Shown: positions 15,906 through 24,841, counted from the stretch's first letter. The stretch is 48,159 nt of DNA from Comamonadaceae bacterium (GCA_947448745.1 CANFOQ010000021.1:1-48159); one strand, 5' to 3'. The notes: generated from the sequence alone by a model not told the origin. Numbers and translations are program-made.

Positions 15906-17252
15906 TCAGAAGATGCCGAAATTGAAGGCGTAGCCAAACTCCGTTTGTGTCTGTCGGGTCCAAACAGGGCTGCCGATGAAATGAGCACGCCCTTGGCCTG
16001 TTTCCAAATACAAATGGCCCAAGTTGTAGTTGCCCCAGCGCACACCGGCTGATAATTTTTGTTTGCGCTGGTCGTAGCCATCGATGTCTTTGGACGATAC
16101 CCACCGACCATAGACCTGCCAGTTCGGGTTGAACACCCAACCCAGCTCAGTGAACCCGCCGCCAAAGTTGCCCCTGATTTGCGGGTCGCCATGAAACAAG
16201 GTCAAACCGGCATGCACATTCAACCCGCCTTGAGGCGTGCGGTGCAACATCCAACCGTAGCCCAGGTCGGCGCCAAAACTCACATCACTTTCGGCATGCA
16301 GCAGTCGCGTGAACACGGTTTCAGGCGCAATGCGTCCCACCAAATAGAGTTTCTCGTAGTCGTCGATGTAGTCTTGATTGACAGCCGTTTTGCTGCTCAA
16401 GGGTTTTTCAGCGGGCGCAACTTTGCTGCTCAAAGCATAGATGTCTTGGATGTTGGCTTGCTGCTGTTGGACATCGGTTTCCCGGTCTTCCGACAGCGGG
16501 TGGGTGCGCAAATAGGTCCAGCGTGGAATCAACTGGAGGTAGCCCAAGGCGTCTCGGCTCATCTGTTCTTCTTGGTAGAACTTTTGAAAGGTGCTTTGAG
16601 CTGCCGCTGGATTGAAACCGGCCCGCGCCATCAACTCCAAGCCAATGCGATCGGCTTCGATTTCTTTGGTGCGAGAGAGGTTTTTATCGACACCGTAGTC
16701 GATGATCATGGCGCTGGCCCAGGGCGACAAGGCTTGTGTCAAACCCACACCCGCGGCATAGATGGGCACATAGTTGCTCAAGTACTCCCGCATGTGCTCG
16801 CGCAGGTTGTGCGCCATTTCATGCGCCACGATGAAGGCCAACTCCTCTTCGGTGAGTGCCAAGTGCTCAATCAATCCTCGGTAGACCATGATTTTGCCCG
16901 CACCCACCGTGTAGGCATTCACCCGGCCACGATCAACCACATGGATTTCCCAATCCCAGCGTGAGGCTTCAGGATGGATCACGTCCACGTGTGCGATCAA
17001 GCGCTTGAACAGGGCTTGCACACGTTCGTCTTGGTGTTGCACCGCAGGGGTGTTCAACAAGCCTTGTGCGCTGTAGAGCGTGCGGTCGGTGAAGTTGCTG
17101 AGCTTGCTCACCACCTCGGCGGCCACTGGCGGCACCGCCAAGTTTTGTTTGCGATCAACATCCACCTTGGTGGGCAAGGTGCTGCTGCAAGCGCTCAGCA
17201 GCGCAGCCAGCAACGACACCAGCAAGCAGCGCATGTTTGAAGAGTGTGTCAT
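15906..17252 (-). CDS. M48-family metalloprotease lipoprotein with C-terminal beta-rich domain
   Basis: 448 residues. A lipoprotein signal is present (MRCLLVSLLAALLSAC, lipidated Cys22), so the protein is predicted to be anchored in the envelope. The zinc site is HEMAH (144-148) with the third ligand Glu199 in KEIEADRIG, as in the BepA/LoiP/YcaL class of periplasmic proteases that act on outer-membrane proteins. From about residue 324 to the end the sequence alternates polar and aromatic residues and closes in FNFGIF; a terminal Phe is characteristic of outer-membrane barrels. BepA carries TPRs instead. The start is ATG 17252 (a TTG precedes it). It lies 21 bases after lldD and 5 bases before dinB. 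Confidence 0.88.
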   Translation of the reverse strand: MTHSSNMRCLLVSLLAALLSACSSTLPTKVDVDRKQNLAVPPVAAEVVSKLSNFTDRTLYSAQGLLNTPAVQHQDERVQALFKRLIAHVDVIHPEASRWDWEIHVVDRGRVNAYTVGAGKIMVYRGLIEHLALTEEELAFIVAHEMAHNLREHMREYLSNYVPIYAAGVGLTQALSPWASAMIIDYGVDKNLSRTKEIEADRIGLELMARAGFNPAAAQSTFQKFYQEEQMSRDALGYLQLIPRWTYLRTHPLSEDRETDVQQQQANIQDIYALSSKVAPAEKPLSSKTAVNQDYIDDYEKLYLVGRIAPETVFTRLLHAESDVSFGADLGYGWMLHRTPQGGLNVHAGLTLFHGDPQIRGNFGGGFTELGWVFNPNWQVYGRWVSSKDIDGYDQRKQKLSAGVRWGNYNLGHLYLETGQGRAHFIGSPVWTRQTQTEFGYAFNFGIF

Positions 17253-17273
17253 CAAAAACGCTGAAGAGGGCTA

Positions 17274-18425
17274 TCAGCTGGGGAAGGTGCCGGGCAACAA
17301 GATGTTGTTGTCCACCGTGTTGATGTTGGTGTGACCACAAAACGCCATGCTCAGTTCCAACTCGCGGTGGATGATTTGCAAAGCTTTGGCGACACCTTCT
17401 TCGCCCATGGCCCCCAAGCCATACAGCATGGCGCGGCCAATGTAGGTGCCTTGGGCGCCCAAGGCTTTGGCCTTCAACACGTCTTGGCCGCTGCGGATGC
17501 CGCTGTCCATGTGCACTTCAATTTGACGTCCCACCGCGTCCACGATGCGGGGCAGGGCGTTGATGCTGGACTCGGCACCGTCGAGTTGGCGACCACCATG
17601 GTTGGAGACGATCAAGGCGTCAGCGCCGCTGCGCACCGCCAAGTGCGCGTCTTCCACGTCTTGGATGCCTTTCAAAATCAGCTTGCCGCCCCAGCGCTTT
17701 TTCACCCATTCCACGTCTTCCCAGCTGAGCGTGGGGTCGAATTGGTTGGCGGTCCATTCGCCCAAAGAACTCATGTCGTTCACGCCTTGCACATGGCCGA
17801 CGATGTTGCCGAATTGGCGACGCGGTGTGCCCAGCATGCCCAAGCACCAACGCGGTTTGGTCATCAGGTTGAGGATGTTGGCGAGGGTGGGTTTGGGGGG
17901 CGCGGACAAACCGTTTTTCAAATCCTTGTGGCGTTGACCCAGTATTTGCAAATCCAGCGTCAGCACCAATGCGCTGCAATTGGCTGCTTTGGCGCGGTCG
18001 ATCAAGCGTTCAATGAAGGCGCGGTCGCGCATCACATACAGCTGAAACCAAAAACCTTCGCCCACGTGCTTGGCAATGTCTTCAATCGAGCAAATGCTCA
18101 TGGTCGAGAGCGTGAAAGGGATGCCGAATTTTTTGGCAGCGCGAGCCGCCAAAATTTCACCGTCAGCGTGTTGCATGCCGGTCATGCCGGTGGGCGCAAT
18201 GGCGACAGGCATGGCCACTTGTTGACCAATCATGGTGGAGGCGGTGTCCCGGTTTTCCATGTTGACGGCGACACGTTGGCGGAATTTGATCTTCTGAAAA
18301 TCACCTTCATTGGCGCGGTAGGTGCTTTCGGTCCAGCTGCCTGAATCAGCGTAGTCGTAAAACATGCGCGGCACGCGTTTTTCGGCCAACACTCTCAAAT
18401 CTTCAATGGTTGTGATCACAGACAT
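17274..18425 (-). CDS. lldD: FMN-dependent alpha-hydroxy-acid dehydrogenase (L-lactate dehydrogenase type)
   Basis: 383 residues, the usual size for LldD. Family features are YDYADSGSWTE at the N-terminus, the FMN-contacting QLYVMRDR and LTLDLQ, the catalytic His (about residue 276) in VSNHGGRQLDGA, and the phosphate-binding DSGIRSGQDVLKA/GAQGTYIGRAML. These enzymes oxidise L-lactate or a related 2-hydroxy acid and pass electrons to quinone. Which hydroxy acid is used is not certain. The start is ATG 18425, with AGGAG seven bases upstream. It is divergent from the BenE-type transporter across only 42 bp, and the M48 protease follows on the same strand. Confidence 0.9.
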   Translation of the reverse strand: MSVITTIEDLRVLAEKRVPRMFYDYADSGSWTESTYRANEGDFQKIKFRQRVAVNMENRDTASTMIGQQVAMPVAIAPTGMTGMQHADGEILAARAAKKFGIPFTLSTMSICSIEDIAKHVGEGFWFQLYVMRDRAFIERLIDRAKAANCSALVLTLDLQILGQRHKDLKNGLSAPPKPTLANILNLMTKPRWCLGMLGTPRRQFGNIVGHVQGVNDMSSLGEWTANQFDPTLSWEDVEWVKKRWGGKLILKGIQDVEDAHLAVRSGADALIVSNHGGRQLDGAESSINALPRIVDAVGRQIEVHMDSGIRSGQDVLKAKALGAQGTYIGRAMLYGLGAMGEEGVAKALQIIHRELELSMAFCGHTNINTVDNNILLPGTFPS

Positions 18426-18467
18426 CCGGGTACTCCTGTTCAATCCCATCATGTTAGCCTCTGCGCC

Positions 18468-19634
18468 ATGAGATTTTTCAAAGACGTGGCGCTGTCCACG
18501 GTGTTTGCGGGCGGTGTCACTGTCTTGGTGGGCTTCACCAGCTCGTTGGCCTTGGTGTTTCAAGCCGCGCAAGCCACGGGGGCTGATGCAGCGCAGATGG
18601 CCTCGTGGGTGTGGGCCCTGGGCATGGGCATGGCCGCCACCTGCATTGGTTTGTCTTGGCGCTACCGCACGCCCATCGTCACCGCTTGGTCCACCTCGGG
18701 TGCGGCCATGCTCATCATCGCTGCGCCGGGTTGGCCCATGGGCGAAGTCATTGGCGCGTTTGTGATGTCGGCCGTGATGGTCACCTTGGTGGGTTTCAGT
18801 GCTTGGTTTGAGCGCTTCATGGACCGGGTGCCGCTGCCATTGGCCGCTGGCATGTTGGCCGGTGTGTTGCTGCGGCTGGGCTTGGATGTGTTCGTGGTCA
18901 TGTCCACGCAACTCTGGTTGCCTTTGGGCATGGTGTTGGTGTATTTGCTGACCATGCGCTGGTCACCGCGCTACGCCGTGGTGCTGACCATGTTGCTGGG
19001 CGGCACAGTCGCAACCTGGCAAGGCCAGTTGCACTTGCAAGACATTGATTGGCAATGGGCGCATCCGGTGTGGACCACGCCCACGTTCACGCTGTCGGGT
19101 TTCATCAGCCTGGCCTTGCCGTTTTTCATCGTCAACATGGCCTCGCAAAACATTCCGGGGGTGGCCTCACTGCGTGCCCATGATTACCACCCACCCTTGT
19201 CGCCGGTCATTGGGTGGATTGGTGTGGCCAATGTGTTGATGGCGCCGTTTGGTGCTTTCTCGGTGAACTTGGCGGCCATCACCGCGTCGATTTGTTCCAG
19301 TCCGCAGGCGCATCCCGATCGCTCTAAGCGCTACACCGCCGCCATCAGTGCTGGTGTGTTTTATTTCATCGCAGGCTTGGCGGGTGCTTCCATGGTGAGT
19401 GTGTTCGCCGCCTTCCCCAAAGCCCTGGTGACCGTGATTGCAGGCATTGCCTTGTTTGGCACCATCTCGAACGCGCTGGCCTCGGCCTTGCACGATGTGG
19501 GTCACCGACAGGCGGCTTTCCTGACGTTTGCCGTGACAGCTTCAGGCTTCAGTCTGTGGGGCATCAGCTCGGCGTTTTGGGGCTTGGTGGCGGGCTTGGT
19601 GGCTTGGGGCTTGGCCTACCAACGACAGGCCTGA
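18468..19634 (+). CDS. BenE-family (benzoate/H+ symporter-like) inner-membrane transporter
   Basis: 388 residues, almost entirely hydrophobic, with about 11-12 membrane segments. Family signatures are WRYRTPIVTAWSTSGAAML, PLPLAAGMLAGVLLRLG, FFIVNMASQNIPGVASLRA and APFGAFSVNLAAITASICSSPQAHPD, as in BenE and YdcO. BenE takes up benzoate by proton symport, and YdcO has no known substrate. No benzoate-degradation genes are adjacent, so the substrate is open. The divergent 2-hydroxy-acid dehydrogenase hints at an organic acid. The start is ATG 18468, and the gene ends 10 bases before the convergent acyl-CoA synthetase. Confidence 0.9.
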   Translation: MRFFKDVALSTVFAGGVTVLVGFTSSLALVFQAAQATGADAAQMASWVWALGMGMAATCIGLSWRYRTPIVTAWSTSGAAMLIIAAPGWPMGEVIGAFVMSAVMVTLVGFSAWFERFMDRVPLPLAAGMLAGVLLRLGLDVFVVMSTQLWLPLGMVLVYLLTMRWSPRYAVVLTMLLGGTVATWQGQLHLQDIDWQWAHPVWTTPTFTLSGFISLALPFFIVNMASQNIPGVASLRAHDYHPPLSPVIGWIGVANVLMAPFGAFSVNLAAITASICSSPQAHPDRSKRYTAAISAGVFYFIAGLAGASMVSVFAAFPKALVTVIAGIALFGTISNALASALHDVGHRQAAFLTFAVTASGFSLWGISSAFWGLVAGLVAWGLAYQRQA

Positions 19635-19644
19635 ACCCCCTGTT

Positions 19645-21327
19645 TCAAGCCCAGATGATGGTCTTCGATTGTGCGTACCAGTTGTCAAGTTGGTGCTGCA
19701 CATTGAACTCGATGCGACTGCGTTTGATCTTCATGGTGGGTGTGAGGCAACCGTTTTCAATCGTCCAAGGCTCGGTGCTGATGACCAACATTTTGAGTTG
19801 TTCGTACTCGGCAGAATGAGCGTTCACATGCGCCAACAAATCGGCCATCTCGTGCTCAACCTCGGCACGCACACTGGCTTGCGAGATGTTGGGGCGCAAC
19901 TCTTCGGCCAGCACCACCAGGGCGTAGGCCTTTTCAAAGCCCGAGCCCGACACCATGCACAACTCGACCATGGGGTTGGCGTTCAAACGGTTTTCAATGG
20001 GCGCGGGGGCCACGTACTTGCCCTTGCTGGTTTTGAATTGCTCTTTCAAGCGGCCAGTGATTTTCAATTGACCATCTGGGCGGCGTGAACCCAAATCGCC
20101 GGTTTTGAAGAAGCCATCCGAGGTGAAACTTTGGGCGTCGAGGTCGGGGCGTTTGTAATAGCCCAGCATTTGCCCAGGCGACTTGATGAGCACCTCGCCT
20201 TCTTCGCTGATGCGCACTTGCACCCCGGGGTAGGGCGGGCCGACATAGCCAGGTTCGTTGAACTGGGCATGCTGGGTGTGTGAATAGGCGAAGTCCTCGG
20301 TCATGGCATAGCCCTCCACCAAGTTCAAGCCCAAGCGGCGGTACCAACGAATGAGTTCGGGCGGCAAGGGCGCCGAGCCACTACCGGCCAACTCCACTTG
20401 GTCCAGCCCCAAACCAATCAGAATTTTCCGCGCCACCACGTTTTTCAAGATGGGAATGCGCAGCAGCACTTTGAGTTTGTTGGAAGGCATCTTGGCAAAC
20501 ACACCATGCTGGAACTTCATCCACAAACGCGGCACCGAAATGAAGATGGTGGGGCGAGCGCGTTGCAAGTCTTGCACGAAGGTGTCCAAGGACTCGGCAA
20601 AAAAGATGTGCAGTCGGCCATGCATGAACGCGGTGGATTCAACAAACGCGCGTTCAAACACGTGGGCCAGTGGCAGGTAAGACAGCATGCGGTGATCGCG
20701 GTCGCCGCCCATGGTCTCCACCAATCGGTCGAGGATGCCTTGCGTGGCCGCGCTGATGCGCTCAAAGGAATGCATCGCGCCCTTGGGTTGTCCGGTGGAG
20801 CCCGAGGTGTAGATGATCATGGCCAGGTCGGTGGGTTCGCGCCAGGGCTCGCCACCCAATGGTTCGGTGCGGCCGGTGATGGCGTCCCAGGTGTCGTAGG
20901 ACGTGCTGGGGGCCAAGGGCAATGCAATGCGCGGCAGCTGCTCGGGCACACCGGGGGCTTGTTTGTGCCATTCGTCCAGCTTGCCCACGAACAACAGGCT
21001 GGACTCGGAGTGCTCCAACACAAACTTCACGGTGTCGGCATTTTCGGTGGGGAAGATGGCGACGGTGGTGAAACCGGCCATCCAAATGGCCAATTCTGTG
21101 AGGAAGAAATGCGCACAGTTTTTGGACAGGATGGCGACTTTGGCACCATGCGGCAAGCCCAAAGACTTCAAATGCGCCGCCATGCGCCTTGATTGATCGA
21201 CGGCCTGCGCCCAGGTGAGGTTTTGAACTTGTCCTTGACCGGTGGGCTGGGTCAGGAAGATGTTGTTGGCGTGCTGGCGTTCGTTCTCATAGATGCGCTG
21301 AAGCACCATGGGGGGAGTGGCGGTCAT
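19645..21327 (-). CDS. Long-chain acyl-CoA synthetase/AMP-dependent ligase
   Basis: 560 residues of the ANL superfamily. The phosphate-binding loop TSGSTGQPKG is at 174-183, followed by GYAMTEDFAYS (A5-type motif), TGDLGSRRPDGQLKITGR (ATP-ribose contact) and the hinge with the C-terminal lysine region FKTSKGKYVAPAPIENRL. The protein activates a carboxylate as acyl-AMP and then forms the CoA thioester. The LAHVFERAF segment and the length resemble long-chain fatty acyl-CoA synthetases of the FAA type. The start is ATG 21327; the longer frame lacks family sequence. The 123-bp gap to argH upstream may hold its promoter. Confidence 0.9.
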   Translation of the reverse strand: MTATPPMVLQRIYENERQHANNIFLTQPTGQGQVQNLTWAQAVDQSRRMAAHLKSLGLPHGAKVAILSKNCAHFFLTELAIWMAGFTTVAIFPTENADTVKFVLEHSESSLLFVGKLDEWHKQAPGVPEQLPRIALPLAPSTSYDTWDAITGRTEPLGGEPWREPTDLAMIIYTSGSTGQPKGAMHSFERISAATQGILDRLVETMGGDRDHRMLSYLPLAHVFERAFVESTAFMHGRLHIFFAESLDTFVQDLQRARPTIFISVPRLWMKFQHGVFAKMPSNKLKVLLRIPILKNVVARKILIGLGLDQVELAGSGSAPLPPELIRWYRRLGLNLVEGYAMTEDFAYSHTQHAQFNEPGYVGPPYPGVQVRISEEGEVLIKSPGQMLGYYKRPDLDAQSFTSDGFFKTGDLGSRRPDGQLKITGRLKEQFKTSKGKYVAPAPIENRLNANPMVELCMVSGSGFEKAYALVVLAEELRPNISQASVRAEVEHEMADLLAHVNAHSAEYEQLKMLVISTEPWTIENGCLTPTMKIKRSRIEFNVQHQLDNWYAQSKTIIWA

Positions 21328-21450
21328 GGTTTGTCTCTGGTTGATGTTCCAGCGTCTGCGCGCTGGTGAGACAAATGATACGCAGATTACCCTTGTAAAA
21401 CTGAAGAACACCCGCGCCTAGGGGTTTTCCCAAGGACGCGACAGGTTGGT

Positions 21451-22905
21451 TCAGGCCAGGCGTTTGGCATGCCGCGCAATTTGCGCTTGCACCTGCGCCG
21501 GTGCCGTGCCGCCCAAGGTGTTGCGGGCGTTCAATGAACCTTGCAGGCTCAACACCTCGTACACATCTTTCTCGATGGACGCGTGAAAGCCTTGCAGCAC
21601 ATTCAATGGCAACTCGGACAAGTCGCAACGGTGGCTGGCCGCAGCCTTCACGGCGTGTGCCACGGTTTCGTGGGCATCGCGAAACGGCAGGCCTTTTTTC
21701 ACCAAATAGTCGGCGAGGTCGGTGGCGGTGGCAAAGCCTTTTTTGACCGCGTCTTCCATGGCCTGCGCATTCACCTGGATGCCACCTTCTTTCACGCCGG
21801 TGGCAGCGTTCACTTGGCCGCCCACCATCTCGGCAAAGATGCGCAGCGTGTCTTTCAGCGTGTCCACCGTGTCAAACAGCGGTTCTTTGTCTTCTTGGTT
21901 GTCCTTGTTGTAGGCCAGCGGTTGGCCCTTCATCAGGGTGATCAAGCCCATCAGGTGGCCCACGACCCGGCCGGTTTTGCCGCGAGCCAACTCGGGCACA
22001 TCCGGGTTTTTCTTCTGCGGCATGATGGACGAGCCGGTGGTGAAGCGGTCGGCGATTTGGATGAAACCAAAGTTTTGGCTCATCCAGACAATCAGCTCTT
22101 CGCTCAAGCGGCTGATGTGCACCATGCACAGCGCAGCGGCGGCGGTGAATTCAATGGCGAAGTCGCGGTCGCTCACGCCGTCCAAGCTGTTTTGACAGAC
22201 CTGCGGCTCGCCTTGCGCATTGACCATGCCCAAACTGCGGGCCACACGTTCGCGGTCTAAGGGGTAGGTGGTGCCCGCCAAGGCGGCCGATCCCAAAGGC
22301 AAACGGTTGGTGCGGTTTCGAATCTCGCCCATGCGTTCGTCGTCGCGCGACAGCATTTCCACATAGGCCAGCAAATGGTGCGCAAAGCTGATGGGCTGCG
22401 CCACTTGCAAATGCGTGAAGCCGGGCATGACGGTGTGGGTGTGCTGCGACGCCACATCGACCAAAGCGCGTTGCAGGTTCTTCAGCAGTTCGCGGATCGC
22501 GTCAATTTCATCGCGCAGCCACAAACGCACATCGGTCGCCACTTGGTCATTGCGGCTGCGCCCGGTGTGCAGCCGTTTGCCAGCGTCGCCCACCAGTTGG
22601 GTCAGTCGCGCTTCGATGTTCAAGTGCACGTCTTCAAGTTCGAGCTTCCAAGCAAACTGGCCGCTTTCAATGTCTTGCGTGATCTGCGTCAGGCCGCGCT
22701 GGATGTCGGCCCCGTCTTGGGCGCTGATGATGCCTTGGGCTTGCAGCATCTCGGCATGCGCCAAGCTGCCTTGGATGTCGGCACGCCACAGGCGCTGGTC
22801 GAAAAACACGCTGGCGGTGTAGCGCTGCACCAACTCGCTCATCGGTTCGGAGAACAGGGCGGACCAAGCCTGGGATTTGCGGTCGAGCGAATTGGAAGAA
22901 GTCAT
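21451..22905 (-). CDS. argH: Argininosuccinate lyase
   Basis: 484 residues. It catalyses the last step of arginine synthesis, splitting argininosuccinate into arginine and fumarate. The fumarase-superfamily signature [12 protein letters not shown] includes the catalytic Ser (near 292). [11 protein letters not shown] carries the catalytic His (165), and [13 protein letters not shown] binds substrate. The protein forms a tetramer in the cytoplasm. The start is ATG 22905. Only 9 bases separate it from the stop of a PIN-domain toxin gene on the same strand, so argH either reads through from that module or uses the tight -10 candidate at 22912-22917. Confidence 0.97.
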   Translation of the reverse strand: MTSSNSLDRKSQAWSALFSEPMSELVQRYTASVFFDQRLWRADIQGSLAHAEMLQAQGIISAQDGADIQRGLTQITQDIESGQFAWKLELEDVHLNIEARLTQLVGDAGKRLHTGRSRNDQVATDVRLWLRDEIDAIRELLKNLQRALVDVASQHTHTVMPGFTHLQVAQPISFAHHLLAYVEMLSRDDERMGEIRNRTNRLPLGSAALAGTTYPLDRERVARSLGMVNAQGEPQVCQNSLDGVSDRDFAIEFTAAAALCMVHISRLSEELIVWMSQNFGFIQIADRFTTGSSIMPQKKNPDVPELARGKTGRVVGHLMGLITLMKGQPLAYNKDNQEDKEPLFDTVDTLKDTLRIFAEMVGGQVNAATGVKEGGIQVNAQAMEDAVKKGFATATDLADYLVKKGLPFRDAHETVAHAVKAAASHRCDLSELPLNVLQGFHASIEKDVYEVLSLQGSLNARNTLGGTAPAQVQAQIARHAKRLA

Positions 22906-22911
22906 CGGGGC

Positions 22912-22917
22912 ATTTTA
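22912..22917 (-). promoter_or_regulatory. Candidate argH -10 element overlapping the toxin stop codon
   Basis: The minus strand reads TAAAAT, whose TAA is the stop codon of the PIN toxin. Transcription would begin at or next to the argH ATG, giving a leaderless message. No good -35 is visible. Confidence 0.3.
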
Positions 22918-23322
22918 GGTGTGGGCTGACAGGGCTAGGGCGGGGGTCAGCACCTGCAGACCCGGTGGCAAGGGCGCTTCAAGCAGGTCCTTGTCGCCGC
23001 TGACCAACAAGGACAAGCCGGCTTTGACGGCGGTGGCGATGAACACATCGTCGCTGGGGTCGTGGCTGTAGGGCAGCACGATGTCCGGCTCGACCCATCG
23101 GGCGCTGGCGCTGAAATCGTGCAACAAGCCCTCGCGCATGTCCAACGAGAGGTACACATCGAACTTGGGTCGGTAAAGGCGACTGCGCAATTCTTCAAAG
23201 GTGGCGCTTGAAAAAACCAAGCAACCGTTGTTCAGGATGAGCTGCACCAAAGCGTGCGGTGCCCCCTTGCTGGAAAGCGCCGCACTGATCAGGACGTTGG
23301 TGTCCAGCAGCCAATCAGTCAC
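22915..23322 (-). CDS. PIN-domain toxin (putative TA component, PIN_3 type)
   Basis: 135 residues. PIN ribonuclease acidic residues are visible: Asp7 in LLDTNVLISA, Glu43/44 in TFEELRSRL, Asp91/92 in DPSDDVFIATA and Asp110 in SGDKDLL. These form a Mg2+ site that cuts RNA. The start is GTG 23322, which overlaps the antitoxin 3' end by 8 bases. The antitoxin-first order and tight overlap are typical of VapBC-like pairs. It is immediately upstream of argH on the same strand. Confidence 0.88.
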   Translation of the reverse strand: MTDWLLDTNVLISAALSSKGAPHALVQLILNNGCLVFSSATFEELRSRLYRPKFDVYLSLDMREGLLHDFSASARWVEPDIVLPYSHDPSDDVFIATAVKAGLSLLVSGDKDLLEAPLPPGLQVLTPALALSAHT

Positions 23323-23566
23323 GTTCTTTCAGCCATTCATCGAGTTGATGGGCTGTGAGTCCAGCGGCTTCAGCCAATTGAGCTGACTGCGCTAAGCGGT
23401 GCTGCAAACGATCGGCATAAAAAAGGCGCATCGCCTCGTAGTCTTTGGCCGACACCATGACGCCGACCACCCGGTCGTGCTTCATGACTTGCACCGGCTC
23501 GCGCTGTGCCGTGTCCAGGAATTGGCCGAATTGGGTTTTGGCTTGGTTGGCGGTGAAGGTTTGCAT
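23315..23566 (-). CDS. Phd/YefM-family antitoxin
   Basis: 83 residues. The N-terminal half (FTANQAKTQFGQFLDTAQREPVQVMKHDRVVGVMVSAKDYEAM) is a textbook Phd/YefM dimerisation and DNA-binding domain. The C-terminal half (LAEAAGLTAHQLDEWL) would wrap the toxin. It should neutralise the PIN toxin downstream and autorepress the operon. The start is ATG 23566. A minus-strand terminator-like hairpin just upstream (23662-23683) separates it from the second TA module. Confidence 0.87.
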   Translation of the reverse strand: MQTFTANQAKTQFGQFLDTAQREPVQVMKHDRVVGVMVSAKDYEAMRLFYADRLQHRLAQSAQLAEAAGLTAHQLDEWLKERD

Positions 23567-23661
23567 GTGCGAAGTTTAGCGCGAATCGTTCGATTTGAAC
23601 GAATGGCCGGAAATTTCTTTAGCGCAGCACGGTCAAATTGAAGCGGTTTTGGCGTCGGTCC

Positions 23662-23683
23662 AAAACCCCTTGTTTTGAGGGGT
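23662..23683 (-). terminator. Intrinsic-terminator-like hairpin between the two TA modules
   Basis: Reading the minus strand, ACCCCT (23683-23678) pairs with AGGGGT (23670-23665) over a 7-base loop and is followed by a short T-run to 23662. It would stop transcription coming leftward from the VapC module before it reaches the Phd/PIN operon. The rest of 23567-23703 holds no gene. Confidence 0.45.
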
Positions 23684-23703
23684 GGGTCAGCAGGGACGGA
23701 AAT

Positions 23704-23885
23704 GGGGTCAGATTCCAATTAATTCACGCGGCTTGCCGACCACGGTGGGCTCGTCCGCCGCTCACCGCAGCGGAGCTGCGACGTTCGCTACGCGCCCGAC
23801 CCACCATGTTCGCAAGCTGAGACATCACTTCAAAGCCGCTCGGCCTGGGGGCCATTTTTTGAGCGAAAGACCAGAAAAATGCGCC
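23704..23885. repeat. ~182-bp dispersed repeat, left copy
   Basis: It starts with the core GGGGTCAGATTCCAATT and ends near GACCAGAAAAATGCGCC. About nine bases in ten match the copy at 24659-24841 in the same orientation. The centre folds: GGTGGG (23744-23749) pairs with CCCACC (23800-23805) and TCG with CGA, enclosing CGCAG-CGGAG-CTGCG and GCGA-CGT-TCGC hairpins. The copy at 630-700 has GGCGGG/CCCGCC at the outer stem, a compensatory change. No transposase gene is present, so it resembles a REP/MITE-like element. The open frame across it is not convincing as a protein. Confidence 0.85.
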
Positions 23886-23941
23886 AGCACGTCGGTCAAG
23901 CTGAAGCGGTCTTTCGCAGTCCCGAATCTTGCACCGAAACA

Positions 23942-24346
23942 TCACCTTGCAGACTCGCCAGAAAGTGCCGTGGCGACAGCAGGAAAGGCCTTCAACAACT
24001 GCTTGTCTGCCGTGACCAGGGGCACATTGAGGTGCTGCGCCAGCGCGACATATTCGCAGTCATAAGCCGAGCAGCCCGTTTCATGCGCCAAGCGCAAGAC
24101 CGGCAAGGCGGAAACCTCGAACTCATTGTCAGCCAGAAGGTCTTGCGCGCTCTTGAAGATGTCGATGGCTTGTTCGAGGCTCAACAAATCTTGTCGCAAG
24201 TACGTGGCCAAGATGTTGCGGAATTCACTTCGCCACAAGCGCGGCACCGCCCAATCCGCGTCGCGCAACAGCAGGCTTTCCACTGCTTGGGTGAATGGTC
24301 CTGGCAAATAAAGATAGGCCACCACATTGACGTCCACAACGATCAT
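23942..24346 (-). CDS. vapC: VapC-type PIN-domain ribonuclease toxin
   Basis: 134 residues with the four PIN acidic positions: Asp5 (MIVVDVNVVAYL), Glu41 (LWRSEFRNIL), Asp96 (CSAYDCEYVALA) and Asp114 (VTADKQLL). VapC toxins cleave tRNA or rRNA in a Mg2+-dependent manner. The start is ATG 24346, overlapping the antitoxin stop by 4 bases. The module stands between two direct repeats (23704-23885 and 24659-24841) and faces the same way as the Phd/PIN module to its left. Confidence 0.9.
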   Translation of the reverse strand: MIVVDVNVVAYLYLPGPFTQAVESLLLRDADWAVPRLWRSEFRNILATYLRQDLLSLEQAIDIFKSAQDLLADNEFEVSALPVLRLAHETGCSAYDCEYVALAQHLNVPLVTADKQLLKAFPAVATALSGESAR

Positions 24347-24588
24347 GCGCGTCCAGAACGTTTGAATTCATCAATGTCTTGCGGGCTGAAGGCCTGGGTT
24401 TGCAAGCGCTCGCGAATCGCTTGGGCTTTGCTGGCGTGGCCGAGGGCCGAGGTTTTGCGTGGTACCAAAACCGTTTCCAGGCAAGCAATGGCTTCGCTGT
24501 TGAGGCTGCGCCGGTTGGCTTCGGCAGATGATTTCAGCTGTGTGTAGACATTCTCAGGAATGCCTTTCAAAGTGATGGTGGTGGACAT
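24343..24588 (-). CDS. Arc/FitA-like ribbon-helix-helix antitoxin
   Basis: 81 residues. The N-terminal segment STTITLKGIPENVYTQLKSSAEANRRSLNSEAIACLETVL is a ribbon-helix-helix DNA-binding fold of the FitA/Arc type: a beta strand, then two helices with NRRSLNSEA. The C-terminal tail (FSPQDIDEFKRSGR) is the expected toxin-binding region. It pairs with the VapC toxin downstream. The start is ATG 24588, with GGGAGA about nine bases upstream. Confidence 0.88.
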   Translation of the reverse strand: MSTTITLKGIPENVYTQLKSSAEANRRSLNSEAIACLETVLVPRKTSALGHASKAQAIRERLQTQAFSPQDIDEFKRSGRA

Positions 24589-24658
24589 GGTGTCTCCCTT
24601 CGAGTGGTTCCATTTTGGTTTCTCTTTGGTTTCAAGTCAATCGCATTTCCAGGAAATC

Positions 24659-24841
24659 GGGGTCAGATTCCAATTAATTCACGCGGCTTGCCGAGCACGG
24701 TGGGCTCGTCCGCCGCTCACCGCAGCGGAGCTGCGACGTTCGCTACGCGGGCCGACCCACCTTGTTCGGCCAGCTGAATCATTACTTAAAGCCGCACGGC
24801 CTGGGGGCCATTTTTTGAGCGAAAGACCAGAAAAATGCGCC
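24659..24841. repeat. ~183-bp dispersed repeat, right copy
   Basis: A direct repeat of 23704-23885, shifted by 955-956 bp, with the same core, inner hairpins and outer stem. Differences cluster in a ~40-bp stretch near 24753-24800. It lies between the antitoxin promoter region and the small membrane protein gene. After the repeat, 24842-24992 holds no gene and probably contains the promoter of the small protein. Confidence 0.85.
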
